Of a DNA stretch of 42,054 nt, positions 1 through 12,000 are shown piece after piece. This DNA comes from Gonium pectorale (lineage: Eukaryota > Chlorophyta > Chlorophyceae > Chlamydomonadales > Volvocaceae). A program made the translations under genes and the position numbers. Position 1 is the first letter of the stretch. Each line of letters starts with the position of its first letter. The notes beneath the pieces were generated by a model. It did not search any database and had not been told where the DNA came from. It saw nothing but the letters and a program-made list of their open reading frames with translations. The stretch covers positions 1,226,985 to 1,269,038 of the forward strand of contig LSYV01000022.1 of assembly GCA_001584585.1 (NCBI GenBank), in the 5' to 3' direction.

Positions 1-642
1 TTGTCGTATCGAAANAAAAAAAAAAATCAAATGGCGCAGCATGAACAAGTTGTGGTTGGTTCCACGTTTGCGCCGGAACCCGCCCTGATAGGGTGATCGG
101 GCACCCGACTCTTCCCCCCAGCGCGCAAGACGATGCTCCAAAACAAACGCATACAAATTGGACATCACACCTCCAACCGCCAGCCCTCGGTAGTTGCCCT
201 TGTCCAGCTCATCACCTTTCTTGTGGATGGGTGTAAGCGCGGACATTTGAAACTGCGCAGGGTAGTCGCCCGTGCTGCGGATATGCTCCAATAGCCGGAG
301 AAGGTACGGGGCTAGGACAAAGACGTTCTTGCCTTCGACCTCCCTCGTCGCGTATTTAAAGCATTCAGCCGGCACCTTATCCAACCCTTCCGATTTGTGG
401 TTCCGCAACGACTTCAGGGCTGCAATAACCTCCTCTGTCGTAAACGGAGCGTTAAGTGCAGCGGCGGCGGCTACACGGACGGCACGTTCCCCTGTCACAC
501 TTCCCCACCCACGACCAGCCCCACGCGGCACATTGTTGATCACGCTCAGATAGGTGTCAGCCGTAACCTCGTTGCAGGGATTAACTTCACCGTTGTAGAG
601 TGCATCAAAGTAATTGCGCCAGTCATCCACATCAGTGATGGC
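1..642 (-). mobile_element. Non-LTR retrotransposon (LINE) reverse transcriptase fragment
   Basis: Read on the minus strand, one frame stays open from base 732 to the left edge and looks like reverse transcriptase from about 642 onward. It begins with the usual linker between endonuclease and RT (FTTEEVIAALKSL, then a lysine/serine/glycine-rich GLDKVPAE stretch). The RT finger motifs follow: LTPIHKKGD, NYRGLAVGGVMSNLYA, and SPYQGGFRRKRGTNHN. These correspond to RT motifs 0 to 2 of LINE ORF2 proteins. The catalytic FADD-type palm motif, thumb and 3' end would lie beyond the left edge. The missing endonuclease upstream fits the 5' truncation common in LINE insertions. An in-frame TAG at 733-735 and no plausible start codon indicate a fossil or partial copy. 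The clade was not assigned. Confidence 0.87.
11..26. other. Homopolymer A run with an ambiguous base
   Basis: An A run interrupted by an N at base 15 falls inside the RT reading frame, just after the motif RHLI on the minus strand. It turns the following residues into a Phe run that does not look like RT. This may be a sequencing or assembly fault at a contig end rather than a biological break. Confidence 0.6.
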
Positions 643-658
643 GCACGACCAGGGGACG

Positions 659-679
659 GTACCAGGGGACCCCTGGTAC
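659..679. repeat. Perfect 10-bp palindrome at the LINE fragment boundary
   Basis: GTACCAGGGG and its exact reverse complement CCCCTGGTAC are separated by a single A. The core ACCAGGGGAC also occurs once more, directly to the left (647-656). The palindrome sits 15-20 bases outside the point where RT similarity stops, so it may mark the insertion junction. Confidence 0.6.
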
Positions 680-3010
680 GAACTGTTTGGACTGAGTACA
701 CTTTGGACTGTGTGTCGACCTTGGACTTTTAGCTATACGGTCCGTGGAGTTTGAATTATATGCGTTTAGCGTCGAGGCCCGCACCATGTACAGGGCGCGG
801 CACAGGAGGCGAACCAGCCTGTGCTGTTGACGCTGGCTGTGCCCGGCGGGGCCGAATGCCCTATGCTGCCTCAGGGACAAAGATGAGGCCGTTCTCTAGT
901 GCCTATGTACTTTAACTGTAGAATGAGGTTCTAAATGTGTATGGGGGCAAGAAGAACAATGAACAGCAACCCTGCGGTATACGAACTGTGACTGCGACCG
1001 CCTGCGACTCAGGGGACTTCCCCATGCTGCGACTGCAGGCCAAGAAACGTGCTGTTGCGTCCCTCCAAGGGGCATCGTAAATGTAGCTGTGCTGCTGCCA
1101 GGCACGCCTTCGTACAATGGTAGGGGTGCACACGCCAGGGGTACTCGGGCCGTTTCAGGTGTTTTTTTTCTGTGGAAAGGTTACAGGCGGATAGGCGAGA
1201 AAGGGCGCAGACAACGGGAGGGACATGCAGCCCTCCCGTGATGAGAACCACAGGTGTCCATACCCGGCACTGTGCACCGTGTGCCAGCTGCGACACGTGA
1301 TGGCGGCCTCGCTGACCTCGTTGGTGGACAAAGGTGTAAGCAGTACACTGCTTACAAGGCGGAAAAGGCTTACTCGAGATGTCAGGAGCACAGCTCCTAT
1401 GGGCACTAGCCGTGCGGCCAGCTTACAAAAGGGAGCATTTGCGCGTGTGGCGCTGGCGCCGGGGCAGGACAATGGCGACTGCTACCTACCCATGTGCCTT
1501 TGCCAACGTTACATCGAACACATAGTGGCGCGAGCGTCGTAAGGGACATACGCCGTGGGACACCCGGATTGGAATCCAGAAAGCAACCGAGTCCACGGGG
1601 CGTTGCTGAGATTGCAGGGTAGGCTACAGGTGGCTCCGCGTCGGATATCCTCGGCGTTCGGGGCATGACGTCCACCACTCCACCTGGTGCGCCACGGACG
1701 GCCGTACATATCCAGAAGTCAACGACAGCAGCACGCCCCTACCCCTGTCCATGTGACAACATTCCCTGGGCTCACGATGGCGTGTCATGGCGTGGCGGGG
1801 TCGAACGCGGCGGGCGGGTCCACTGGGCATGGCGGCAGGGCGTGGCGGATTGCCAAGATTGCCACGACGGTTCCCTGACTTCTCTCCCATATGGAGCCGA
1901 GGCGACATTCTCCGCTGTCCGGTCTCTCCTCCTGCTGTGCGCGACAGCGCAAGCAACCAAACGTCCGCGTGCGACTGTTGCTCTCTGAGGGAGCCTGTAA
2001 TCTGTATCTGTTGCCGTTCAAGGGTGGTGCAGAGAGTGCCTGGCTGCGCGGCGCCGCGTGCACAAGGGAACTGCGGAAAAAACAGTTGTGGCCCCATTTT
2101 CCCAAGACCGCTGACGATCGATATGGGTCGGGGCCTGGACGGACCATGTTGGCGACCCTAACGCGGAAGAGAGCAGCCGGCACGCGGTACGCGATAGCTG
2201 TGCCACACCATTGAGCCCCACACGGGCACGCGGAGTACAACAGAGCTTGGTGGCCCCAACCGCACACATGACTTGAAATGCCATTTGCCGCTACGTTTCC
2301 GCCGTAATGTCCACGTGCATACGGCATGTGGACGCTGCGGGCTCGCGGTCTCAATCTCCCTCCCCAGCAAGCGGACAACGCAAGTGCCGTAGTGCGTAAA
2401 ACCGTCGTATTCAGTTTGATGCATCTGCGCTGTAACCGCAGCAAATTTGCAGAGTGCAGTAGTGTACTTGAAGAGAAGAATAAACAGCTTCCACAGATGC
2501 AGTAAGGCAGTTGCCTCTGACACGATGTCCGCACTACCTTCGCCCTTCTGACCTTGCTCGTAGTGTAGTGCAGTGACCTCACGCTGTCCCGTGACGAAGC
2601 AACCAGGCCCCCCGATCCGCCATCTGGCAGTGTGCAGCCCCAAAAGCTTAAGTGCCTTCAACAGGAAGCTTGCCAGACAGACGGGTGCGCCCGTGAGTGC
2701 CTACCTACTACACTCATCGTCACGATCACCGCAGTAGGCCTGCAGCACAAACGGCAGCACGGCGCCCGCGTGGCGTTCACGCCAGGACCCACGCGGCGCT
2801 GCATCCTCGTGCCATCTTACTGGAGCCCCCGCCCGCCACCAAGCTACGGCAGGGCATCGCGCCGCCGCTTCAGCTCCGAGCCCTTGACGGGGCCGTCGGG
2901 CCCCCGCGCGCGCGTGCCCCGACGTCGGCGGCTGGACGGACCACTGCGCAGCCCAAGCAAGGACTGTCCAAATAGTTCGAAACGCACGAGTCGCTACGGG
3001 ATCACCACAT
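680..3010. other. Intergenic stretch without a supported gene
   Basis: Several long frames are open here on both strands, as expected in GC-rich DNA. None shows a recognisable domain, consistent splice sites or a convincing start. I see no clear repeat beyond short motifs. It probably holds downstream sequence of the 3256-7695 gene and the flank of the LINE copy. Confidence 0.5.
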
Positions 3011-3015
3011 TTACA
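3011..3015 (-). terminator. TGTAA poly(A) signal of the secreted-protein gene
   Basis: TTACA on the plus strand reads TGTAA on the minus strand, the usual green-algal polyadenylation signal. It is the first one behind the stop codon, about 240 bases downstream, a normal 3' UTR length for this group. Confidence 0.5.
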
Positions 3016-3255
3016 CACATGCTCCTCAATCCCACAGTCTTCAGGGCGTGCCAGGCCACCGCTACGGTCCGACGCCGTACGGCGCCGTGTATCCGGGGCG
3101 CCTTGGCGCAAGGCGCGCACGGGGAGACAGCAGCGCCTCACGGCGGCCCCGCTGTAAGGCCGGGTCGGGTCGCTCAGGGTCGCTAGATCCTCCGCTCCTC
3201 GTTACCCGGCTCAGCAGACTCCGGCTCCTCCCCCCCGCTCGCCGCTCCCATCCGT

Positions 3256-6200
3256 TCAGCTAGTGCTCACAGGCGGGGGGTTGTTGACGACGAACGAAAA
3301 GACCAGCACTGCCGAGGAGGTCCCACCTGGGTGCGGCACGCCGCCGCTGAACCTGTGGGGCCCAAAGTCGAACGCGGGCGCAGGGCAGCTCAAGCCTACA
3401 GCGGTAGAGGTAGAGGATAAGAACGCGGGGGCATCCAGGCGGGGGCGCCCTGGTGTAGAGGAAAGCAGGGTGCGCATGAGGCGGCAGCGAGGGGTGAGGG
3501 GCAAGCCCAGGCGCACAGGGGCGGCCTCCTGCGCCCAGGTAGGGCACGGCCCTGCCGCCCGCCCGACAGACTGTATCGCGCAGCTACGGCAGGCCCCAGC
3601 AGCATAGGCAACGTCACTCCACCGCCGCAAAGCCGGAACAACCGCAGCCACCGACGGGGGAGTGCTGCCGGGGGCCAGTGCGTTCGCTTTGTGTAACCCC
3701 CCGGCTGTCGTCCCGACGTGAAGCCAAGGCAGCGGAAGCGGACATCACAGCGGGCACTTACGCGTGCCGTACCCCCGAGAGCCAGGGTATCGTGTCGGGC
3801 AGGATCGTGCCCGGCGCGAGGAAGGAGTCAGAGCGGAAGAACAGCGTGTTGCGGCCGTTGGGCAGCTTGGTGGTGTCGATCTGCCCGGAGGGGGGAGGTC
3901 AGGCACGCGCGACGGGGCAAGAATCACGAAGCCCGGAGGCATGCAGGAGCGGCTTTGACCGCCTCGCCGGCATTGATGCGGCAACTCAGATCCTTAATGC
4001 GCCGAGATGAGCGGCTGGCGCAAGAAGGACGCACCAGGAGGAGGCACTAGGAGGAGGCGATAGGAGGAGGCGATAGGCGCGTGTCGGCATGGCCGTGGGC
4101 CGTGCAAGGTGGGTTTCAGTGGCCGGGCTGGACGGGTTCACTTGCCCCACAAAGCCGGCTGCGTACGCGCCCGGTCAATCGGCCGCCTCCGTGCCTTCGC
4201 ATGCACTTGAGATGCAAAGCAGAAGACCGCGAGGGTGCAGAACCCCTGTCCTGCGCTGGACTTTCCACTATGTCCGCCCACCTCGCCCGCGCGCCAGCGA
4301 CCACCCGTACCCACCTGCAGGTTCTGGTAAATCATGTCGGGCACGTCAAGCTGGATGCTCCCCAGGATAGGCGCCGGATTTCCGCTGGCATCCCTCAGAT
4401 GGAACCGGGGATTGCACGTCACCTGCGGCCCCAGGGCGGCCCGAGGCAAGGGCGGATGCGTACCAGGTCAGCGACATCTTCGCTCAAGTGCGGTCACGAG
4501 GCCCTGTCTAGTGCGGTCACTCAATCTGCGAACGCGGGCAACGCAGGCATGCCTGGCCCCAGCTCGTGGCTCCTTCGTCACGGGTGGGGTGGGGAGCTCA
4601 GCTGGGAATGGCAGCCCTCCGGACGGCAGGCGCGTGCCTTGGTATTTGAATCTCTAAACACATGAGCAAATTGTAACAATACCACACGGAGCCGCGTGCC
4701 AGAGTGCGGTACTCACGAAGGAGCGTGTGACGGGTGTGAGGACCGGGGACACCCGGTTGTAGATCCGTTGGTCGAAGGACTGCAGCTGTCGGATGGTCCA
4801 GGTTCCCGACACGTTGCTGCGAGGTGGGGCCGAGAGCGGCGGGGTGAGGAAGGGGACAAGGCGGGCGGTGTTTGATAGGCGGGATGGGCTCGGGAGAAAG
4901 GCCGGCAGCAAAAAAGACGATGAGCTCGCAGAGTGTCCGTTGCGTGACATCCCGCCCATCTCTATGTACGGCTGTGCGGCTGACCTGGTGGGCAGCGCAT
5001 CCCGTACGATAGACATCCTCGTGTAGCTCCAGGGGAAGTCGTTGAAGCCGGCAGAGCTGGGGGTGGGGTGGAGGGACGAAGGGGAACGTAGAAATTGAGG
5101 GCGGCCGCCGTGGGACGCACGGGGAAGCTGACATGTAAATATGATGGGAGCGGGCGGGAATCGTTCAGCGTTCCCCGTAATGATGGAGGGGGCGCAAGCC
5201 TGCCACGCGAAGGGGCGGCACCTGGTGGTCTCGCGGCGCTCCTCATGAGCTGCCGTGAGCTGCAGCCTGCAGGCCTGGAAGCCGAGCGCGACAAGACCAG
5301 GCGCGCCCACTGAACCGCACACCAACGAGTGAGAGTGGCCATTCCGCCGCTCGGCAGCCTGGGCCACGGCAGGTGCCCTTCCCACGCCGGAGCGCGGGAG
5401 CCTCAGGGCAACCGACCCCGGAGCGCCCGTTCCCGGCCAGGCATGTAACCTCCGGCTCAAGGAATGCTGTCATCCCCTCCCCGTTGCAGCAGCTGCCGCC
5501 ACTCACATGGTGGGCACTTCGGGCACGTAGTCCGGCTCGTACCGCGCGGGGCAGGCGGGGTTGCCGTTGTTGAAGCGGACCTGCGACGTCGACACCGGCG
5601 CGCCCAGTCAGGCGGGTCAAGAAGTGGGCAAAGCCGCAAAGGGGGCGGCTGGCCTTACAACTGGTGGCATCGCTGCACGCACACGGGAGTGGGTTGTGCG
5701 GGTTGTACGGCATGATGCACGGGGCGGCGCTGTGCGACACGCGCGCGGCGGCAAACCGCGCGGCAGCTTTCGTCGCGCCGCACGATAGCCTCGGCTGGGC
5801 TGCGGAGATGCGAACCGAGCACGGGGCCGGGGCATCCTCACGCTAGAGGTTCCCGCGATGCGCTCGCCGGGTCCGCAACCCCGGAGCGCTGCCCCCGTTC
5901 AGTGGGGGTGCTACGGTGCCCCGACGACTGGCCTTTCCCCGAGCGGTTTGCGCGGAGCCTAATGTGTGGACAGAGGGCTGCGTCGTCGTCCGCCAGAAGG
6001 GAGAGCTATGTCGAATCGTTGAATGCGGGCTGCAGCTCGGTCCGCAGCAGCTCGTTCGTGATCCCCAGCAGCAGGCTGCTCACGCCCGTTGCTGTCGTGG
6101 GCCTGCGCCTCACCCTCCCAGGGCTTGCCCCGGGCCGCCTGCGAGGCCCTACCCACCTTGAAGCTCAGCTCGGGCGCGTAGACGTAGCCCACCCCGCGCG

Positions 6201-7695
6201 ACAGGTTGGCGACCGCGCCCTCCGCCAGCACCGACTCTGCGCACCAGGGGGCGCCCGCGGCATGCCGCATGCGCGAGCGTGAGGGGGGCATGGGACGTCA
6301 CTCCCCCGCAGCGTGCGAGGCTCGGGCCGCCGAGGCGTGCAGGCGCCCATGTCATCCGGACGCAGAATGGAACAGGACAACGGACGCAACATGACAAGGC
6401 CTCAGTCCGCTGCCCCCGTGCAACAGGCGCATGGGCAGCGGCCGACAGGCACCAGGGGCCGCCCACCTGCGCCGCCTCTCAGGCCGAGCCCTAGGCCCCG
6501 ATACCCTGTGCCCTATTCCAACTCCTCCCGGCAAAGTCAGGCGGCGAGCCCATGCAGGCGCTTGTCACTATTCAACACCGTAGGCGGTGGCACCAGCCCG
6601 ACCTGCCCGCACGCGCAGCGGCGCCACGCAGTCGTACGGCACCAGCGAGGTGTTGACCTGTATGCGGAACACTTGCATGCAGGTGGAGTTGGGCGCCGGA
6701 CAGCCCCAGCTGACGTTGCCGGTGCTGCCGATCTTGTGGTTGGTGGTGTCGGTTATGATCCCCGACTGCAGGCGCAGGTTTGAGACGGGTGGATTGGGGG
6801 GACAGGGATCGGATGGGTTCCGGTCCGTCGAGGGCGCGCTGCGCTGCGCTCGGGCTGCGTTCCCGTGCGGCGGGCTCTGATCAGAAGGGTGTGGGTGAGA
6901 AGGAGCTGGGGCAGCCGCCAGCCGGCATGTTTGCCAGAGGCGCTGCCGAGGCGTCCGAGGCACCCAAGCGCATGTGCTCTACCAAGCGGTTGGATGAGCA
7001 GGGTGATAAGGCGGCGAAGGAGCGGGTGCGGCGGTGGGGTGCGGGTTGTGGCGTGCATGGGCAGGGTCCTCGCTGATGCGTTGTGTGCCTGGTGCCGTGA
7101 ATGATGTTCGGAGTCCAGTGTCCGAAACCCCTCCCCCAATCCGTCCCGGCCCGAAGCGGGAAGTGTGCTGGCGGCCTGCTTGTCGGCTGCCGGCTGGGCG
7201 GATTGCTCACCGCGTTGTACGGCAGCGGCGCCAGGAAGTAAATCTCCCTCAGCACGTACTCATTGTTCTGGTGAAGCTGGAAGAGCACGTCTATCGTGAC
7301 GACGCCCTTCAGCGTCTGGTTGTACGGCATGCCTGCATATGGCAGAAACCGGGGACCGACGCGGGGTTTCAACATTGCAGCTGCAGCGGGTGCTGCACAA
7401 ACGCCCGTAGAAATGGCCATATCAGGAAGGGGCCTCAACGCCCTGCATGTGGAGCGGACTCACAGGCCCCGAGGTGAAAGTGCCTGCTCTCCGTGTGGAT
7501 GTCGTGCCCCGCATCGGTCCACCATAGCTGGGCCTCAATCCACATCCGCGGCTCCGGCCAGCCCGTACAGTTGGTTGGCTGGGTCAGCATGCGTTGTGGG
7601 TCTGGAAGCGCCTGGCTCTGGGCTGCGACTTCCCGTGTCGTCATCGCCAGCCATAGTAAGCCCGCCCATACAGCGACTCCACAGTTCCACGTCAT
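3256..7695 (-). CDS. Secreted glycoprotein of unknown function, multi-exon
   Basis: The ATG at 7695-7693 starts a hydrophobic signal peptide (GVAVWAGLLWLAM) ending near AAQS. Phase-consistent exons are 7695-7464, 7332-7211, 6765-6603, 6236-6157, 5580-5507, 5056-4985, 4816-4717, 4422-4315, 3880-3762 and 3352-3256, giving about 388 residues. Seven Asn-X-Ser/Thr sequons lie in the first half and the protein is rich in short beta-like segments, so I infer a secreted or wall-associated protein. Notable motifs are FHLGAC at the exon 1/2 junction, NVSWGCPAPNSTC, FNDFPWSY, VSGTWTI, and IDTTKLPNGRNTLFFRSD followed by SSAVLVFSFVVNN at the C-terminus. From memory, this order resembles an uncharacterised family of extracellular beta-sandwich proteins in algae and bacteria; I cannot name a Pfam family. 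A possible extra exon at about 6085-6005 (frame with SLLLGITNELLRTELQPAF) has no matching donor and is left out. The last exon could begin further upstream, at 3664. Confidence 0.62.
4036..4074. repeat. 13-bp tandem repeat, three copies
   Basis: Three adjacent copies of AGGAGGAGGCGAT (the first ends in CACT instead of CGAT). They lie inside the intron between the exons at 4422-4315 and 3880-3762 of the secreted-protein gene. Confidence 0.85.
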
Positions 7696-8647
7696 TAGAG
7701 TTTATATGGCTGGCACCGTCTTGAACGGTCAGCTGAAGTAAGAACGATGTTGGTCGATTATGGAAAGGAGTATGGAAAGGTGTCGCAGCTCATTCCTTTG
7801 CAAGTTACATTGATAGAGGACTCGAAGAGCTACACAATGCTAACGCTGCTTGGTAGGCGGGTCGGACAATTTAACCGGACGACCACGGAGGTTGGCGCTG
7901 CCTGGCAGCTGGGCGTGGACTTGAACCAGGGAATAGTCTGCCAGTCACCTTGGCACAGTTTGCATACATACGCACATTATTCCGAAGCAGGTCGATGCCC
8001 AAGCGGCAGTCCCCTCGTACATGGGTACCACGGTACACCCGGCCTGGCAATTGGCGACGAAAATCGCCTGCTCACAGGGAACCAAATCTACTCATGGGCT
8101 GCATCACCCGTACCATCTGGAACTTAGGCGTAAGAGAGCCGCATTCCTGGCGCCAGCGCACAGCAGACCTGCCGATACCCTGCCCATGGGACATTACGCC
8201 AGGACACCCGAACACGTTGAAAGCGGATCTGAAACATGCGCATGCTTCCATTAGGTGAGCAGGTACCACTTGAGGCCCCTTGCCAGAGCCGTCATCAAAT
8301 AACTATGCAATCATTTAGCTGCGTTTCAAACATCTGTCACCCTTTCCCCGTGTGTCGTTCCGCAGGACAATGTGGGCACACGCTAGTCAGCACTCGTTAC
8401 GCATGAGTCAGCGAAACGCCTCACATGGACCAGCCTCGACCACGGAAATCGCGAAGCAAAAGCTAAAACATGCATGACGCCCTCACGCCCAGTCCACACG
8501 CGCCAGTACATTGTGCCTGCACTGCAATTGCGTAATACGTGTCCACTTAGCGCAATCCGAGGCAAGTTGCCTAGCCAGTTCACCGAACATAGATGTACAC
8601 ATCCATAAACCGCGCCGTGTTGCACTAAAGCCCCCAAGCCCTTGCGG
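7696..8647. other. Intergenic region between two minus-strand genes
   Basis: This holds the 5' flank and presumed promoter of the secreted-protein gene, then sequence running up to the 3' end of the reticulon-like gene. A plus-strand open frame of 126 codons at 7747-8127 has no recognisable domain and lacks the G/C-ending codon preference of the real exons. No repeat was noticed apart from the short doublet TATGGAAAGG at 7759-7780. Confidence 0.5.
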
Positions 8648-8652
8648 TTACA
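8648..8652 (-). terminator. TGTAA poly(A) signal of the reticulon-like gene
   Basis: TTACA on the plus strand gives TGTAA on the coding strand. It is the first such motif behind the stop codon, about 400 bases downstream. Confidence 0.45.
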
Positions 8653-9048
8653 CGCCGCAACTCACTGCACTGAGCAGTTTACCTTGGCTAAGCTGTTGCG
8701 CCAAGCCACTCACGATAGTGCGGTACGAGCCGTACAACGCAAACGTAGGCACCGCCGGCCTGCAATGCGGCAGCCTACACCGCTGCCGGCTAAGAGGCGC
8801 GGCCGGCATTGCGTCACCGGCATGCGCGTCGCCGTGGTGTGGTGCCGTTGATGGGTTGCCCCTTCAGGTGGACCCCGTAATCATATCCTGCAAAGGCCCC
8901 GGCTCCTGGACACGGGCGACGCGAGCTGCTGCATATGCACGATGTCCGAACAAACGCAGCCACCAATATGCTGAGACTCGCGAAGGCAGACACACGCCCG
9001 CCCTCGATTCAGTCCATATCGTCACCTCGGCCCTTCATCAAAGGATCC

Positions 9049-12000
9049 TCAGCCCTGCCCCACGCCAAGCATCTTCGCACCCACACCGCTTCCACCTCCG
9101 CTCCCGCGCCGCGCGGCCCCCGACTCCGACTGCCACAGCAGCACGCCAAAAGCGCCAGCGCCCGCCAGGCTGGCCCGCAGTACGATGTTCATCGGCAGAA
9201 CCGCCAGCAGCACCGCCGCCGCGGCCCCGGCGCCGAGAAGCGCGGTCCGGCTGCCCCCCATGAGCACCCGCACCACGAAGCGCAGGGCCGACTCCACGCC
9301 CGCGTCCATGGCGCGCCGGCAGCGGGCGTAAGCGGCGGGAACGGTAAAGGCGACCAGGTAGCAGAGCAGCCAGAAGGTGGGCTGCGGGGGAGCGTTTTAG
9401 CGGAAAGCGGCAGTGTTTAAGGAGGGTCTCTTGAAGGGCCGCAGCGTGGGAGGGAGGCAGCGTGACGGAGGCCACGTGCCGGCACGTGACCTTGCGAAAC
9501 GACCGTGAAGAAGAGTCCCAACTGACCGCCCGCAGACCGGGGAGGGGCTAGGGACCGCCCGCGGACCGGGGAGGGGCAAAGGACTGAACGGAGCTGCACC
9601 TCCCAACGATGCTACGAAGGGCCGCTGCTGAGACCAGTACAGAGCACGATGCACAATGATGCACCACCCGTCATACTACCCCGAGCGTGCACTGAAACCC
9701 ACGAGTACAATGAACGAGCCTCGTGCGCTGTGAGAAAGCTACCTGTGACATCACGCGCAGCTCCCCGAGTATCATGCCGAGCCAGAGCAGCGATGCCACC
9801 AGCGCCGACGTTATGGCTCGACGGCCGCTCAGCAGGCTCGCGCTAAGCACCACCAGTGCCGCCCCGTAGCGCGCCGCGCCCAGCGCGATCGGTCGTAGTA
9901 CCTGCTCCACCCTCTGCTGTAGCTGCAGCGCTGCCTGGGCCAAGGAAAGGGAGGCGGCAGCGGAGGCAGCCAGGAGACAGTAGGCAGAGGTAAGTTGTCC
10001 CAGATCATGCGTGCATGCCTTGGGGGAGGCAAAGGGCAGGGTCCAAGTGCCCCTACCCCTACACTGGCGACAGCGAGCTGACGACACCATCACATCCCAA
10101 CAGCGGGAGTCTGGGCTGCGCCGAAAGACAAGCATCAGGCTCCACACACAGACCGGCAAACGAACGTCTGCCGCGCATTGGGCACGGCGCAAGGCCGTTG
10201 CCTATGCAGCACAGCCCACCTTATGCCGCTCTGCATCTGCCTGGCTCTGCTGCGAGGGCCCTGCCGCGCGCCGGCCGTTGGGCACCCCGCTGCTCACGTC
10301 CACCAGGTCGTCTTCCTCCTCTTCCTCCTCCTCGATGACCACCTGGCCGCCAACCGCCTGCTGCGCTCGTCGATAGCGCGCCAGGGTCTCGCGCACCGCG
10401 TTTCGGAGCAGCAGCAAGAAACAGAAGGCAAACAACGCCGTGGACGGCTGCAGCAGCTCGTGGCCTGTGCGAGGGGTAAAGAACGATCACCGAAGCCGGG
10501 AAACAATTGACCATCGATCTTGGCCAGGAAGCTGGGAGGGTGCACCAAGCGTGGATCTGAACCTCAAAAGCTGCAGAAGGGAGGCACCGCAGCGTGCTGA
10601 GTTCTTGGAAGGTGTTCTCGCGTACCGCGACTGGCGGCCTAAAGCACCCAACCAACGGGCGGAAAAGAACGCTGTGCCGCTTGGGCGCTGTAAGATACTC
10701 ACCCTTCACAAGCTGGCGCGCGCAGACAGCCAGGTAGAGCCCCGCGCCGAAGACGCGCAGGGTGTGCCACGGGTGGCGCCATGTCAAGACATCTCGTACT
10801 GTCTGTACGGCTTCCAGCGACCCCGCCGGCAGCGCACTGTCGCCACCGCCACCGTGGTCGTGCACAGGCGCGGCGCCGATCAATGCGTCGGATGCCTGCA
10901 CAGGCGGTCACACATGCACGGCGATACTATCGACTCTGCACGTCGACACATGCTGATGCACATTTGCATACAAACCACTATGCCTCCGCTGAACACTATT
11001 TCAGGTCCCAGCTTCCCATAACTAAATTCTCACGAGCCGTGCCCGTTCCCCTGTCCCTACCCGTGCGTGAATCTTATCAATGTCGTCCTGCTCCTGCCCT
11101 TGCTCCTGCTCCGGCTCACGCCCACCAGCCCGCGCCGCGTCCGCCGACAGAGCCTCATCGCCCGCCGCTGCCTCGCCTTCCAAGGTCGTCGGGCGGGCCC
11201 CTCCGTCTGATGTGGACGTGGAGGGCGCTACCTTGCTAGGGCTGCCGAACCAGCGCCAGGGGCTGAGCCCCACTTGAATCGCGTTGACCACGGTGCCGGA
11301 CACGCGCAGCGCCGCCTGCGCCGTGCCCCCGCCAGCGTCGCTGTACTGTGGCCGATGGCCCTGGCTGCTCACGCGCTCTATCACCTCCACGTCGTCTGCA
11401 GGGGTCGGCAATTTACGGCAACGCAATTGCAGTGTGCAAGCACGATACCAGTCCTTGCAGTGTGCAAGCACGATACCAGTCCTTGCATTGTGGGGGAGCG
11501 GGAAGGCATTGCGCTAGGGGGTGAAAAGGGCGCACAGAGAGTGGTGTTCGAAGGTGTTCGGCCGGTGCGTTGCGCAAAGCCGTTGCATAAAGCAGGGCGT
11601 CTGGGGCAAAGATGGGTCACCGACGCCAGCACGCATCATCCGCTGCCGGAATTTCACTCCGCGCTACGGTTCGCCCTGCTGACCGGGGCCAAGCTGAGCC
11701 TCCCTGATGGCCCCCAGAGCGGCACACGCAGATAGGAGCGGCACTGCGTTCCTTGCGAAACATTGTGAAACGCGCGCAGGCTCCGCGTACCTGCGTCGAC
11801 AACTGGCGCCCGCGGCGGCAGCACTTGAGGATACGCGGCCGCAGGTGCAGCGCTGCGAGGCAGGGCGCTTGCTGGGCCTATGGACGTGCTGCGCTGGCGA
11901 CCAAAACTCCACCCACGGGGTATGTCCTGCAACCCAGGCTCAGGTGGGGCCGACACCGCATCGGACTGCCCCTGTGGACCTGCCCGCGCGCTGACTGAGA

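Noticed and set aside
1785..2582. 265-codon minus-strand open frame
   Set aside because: No recognisable domain, irregular composition, no splice support and several competing frames; expected by chance in GC-rich DNA.
3353..3664. Longer last exon of the secreted-protein gene starting at 3664
   Set aside because: It is open and in phase, but the added residues are low-complexity and unlike the rest; the acceptor before 3352 joins motifs that belong together.
7747..8127. 126-codon plus-strand open frame starting with ATG
   Set aside because: Its third codon positions lack the strong G/C preference of the genuine exons here, and it lies in the presumed promoter of the secreted-protein gene.
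8511..9263. 250-codon plus-strand open frame
   Set aside because: Antisense to the last exon and 3' UTR of the reticulon-like gene; Ala/Pro/Arg-rich shadow frame.
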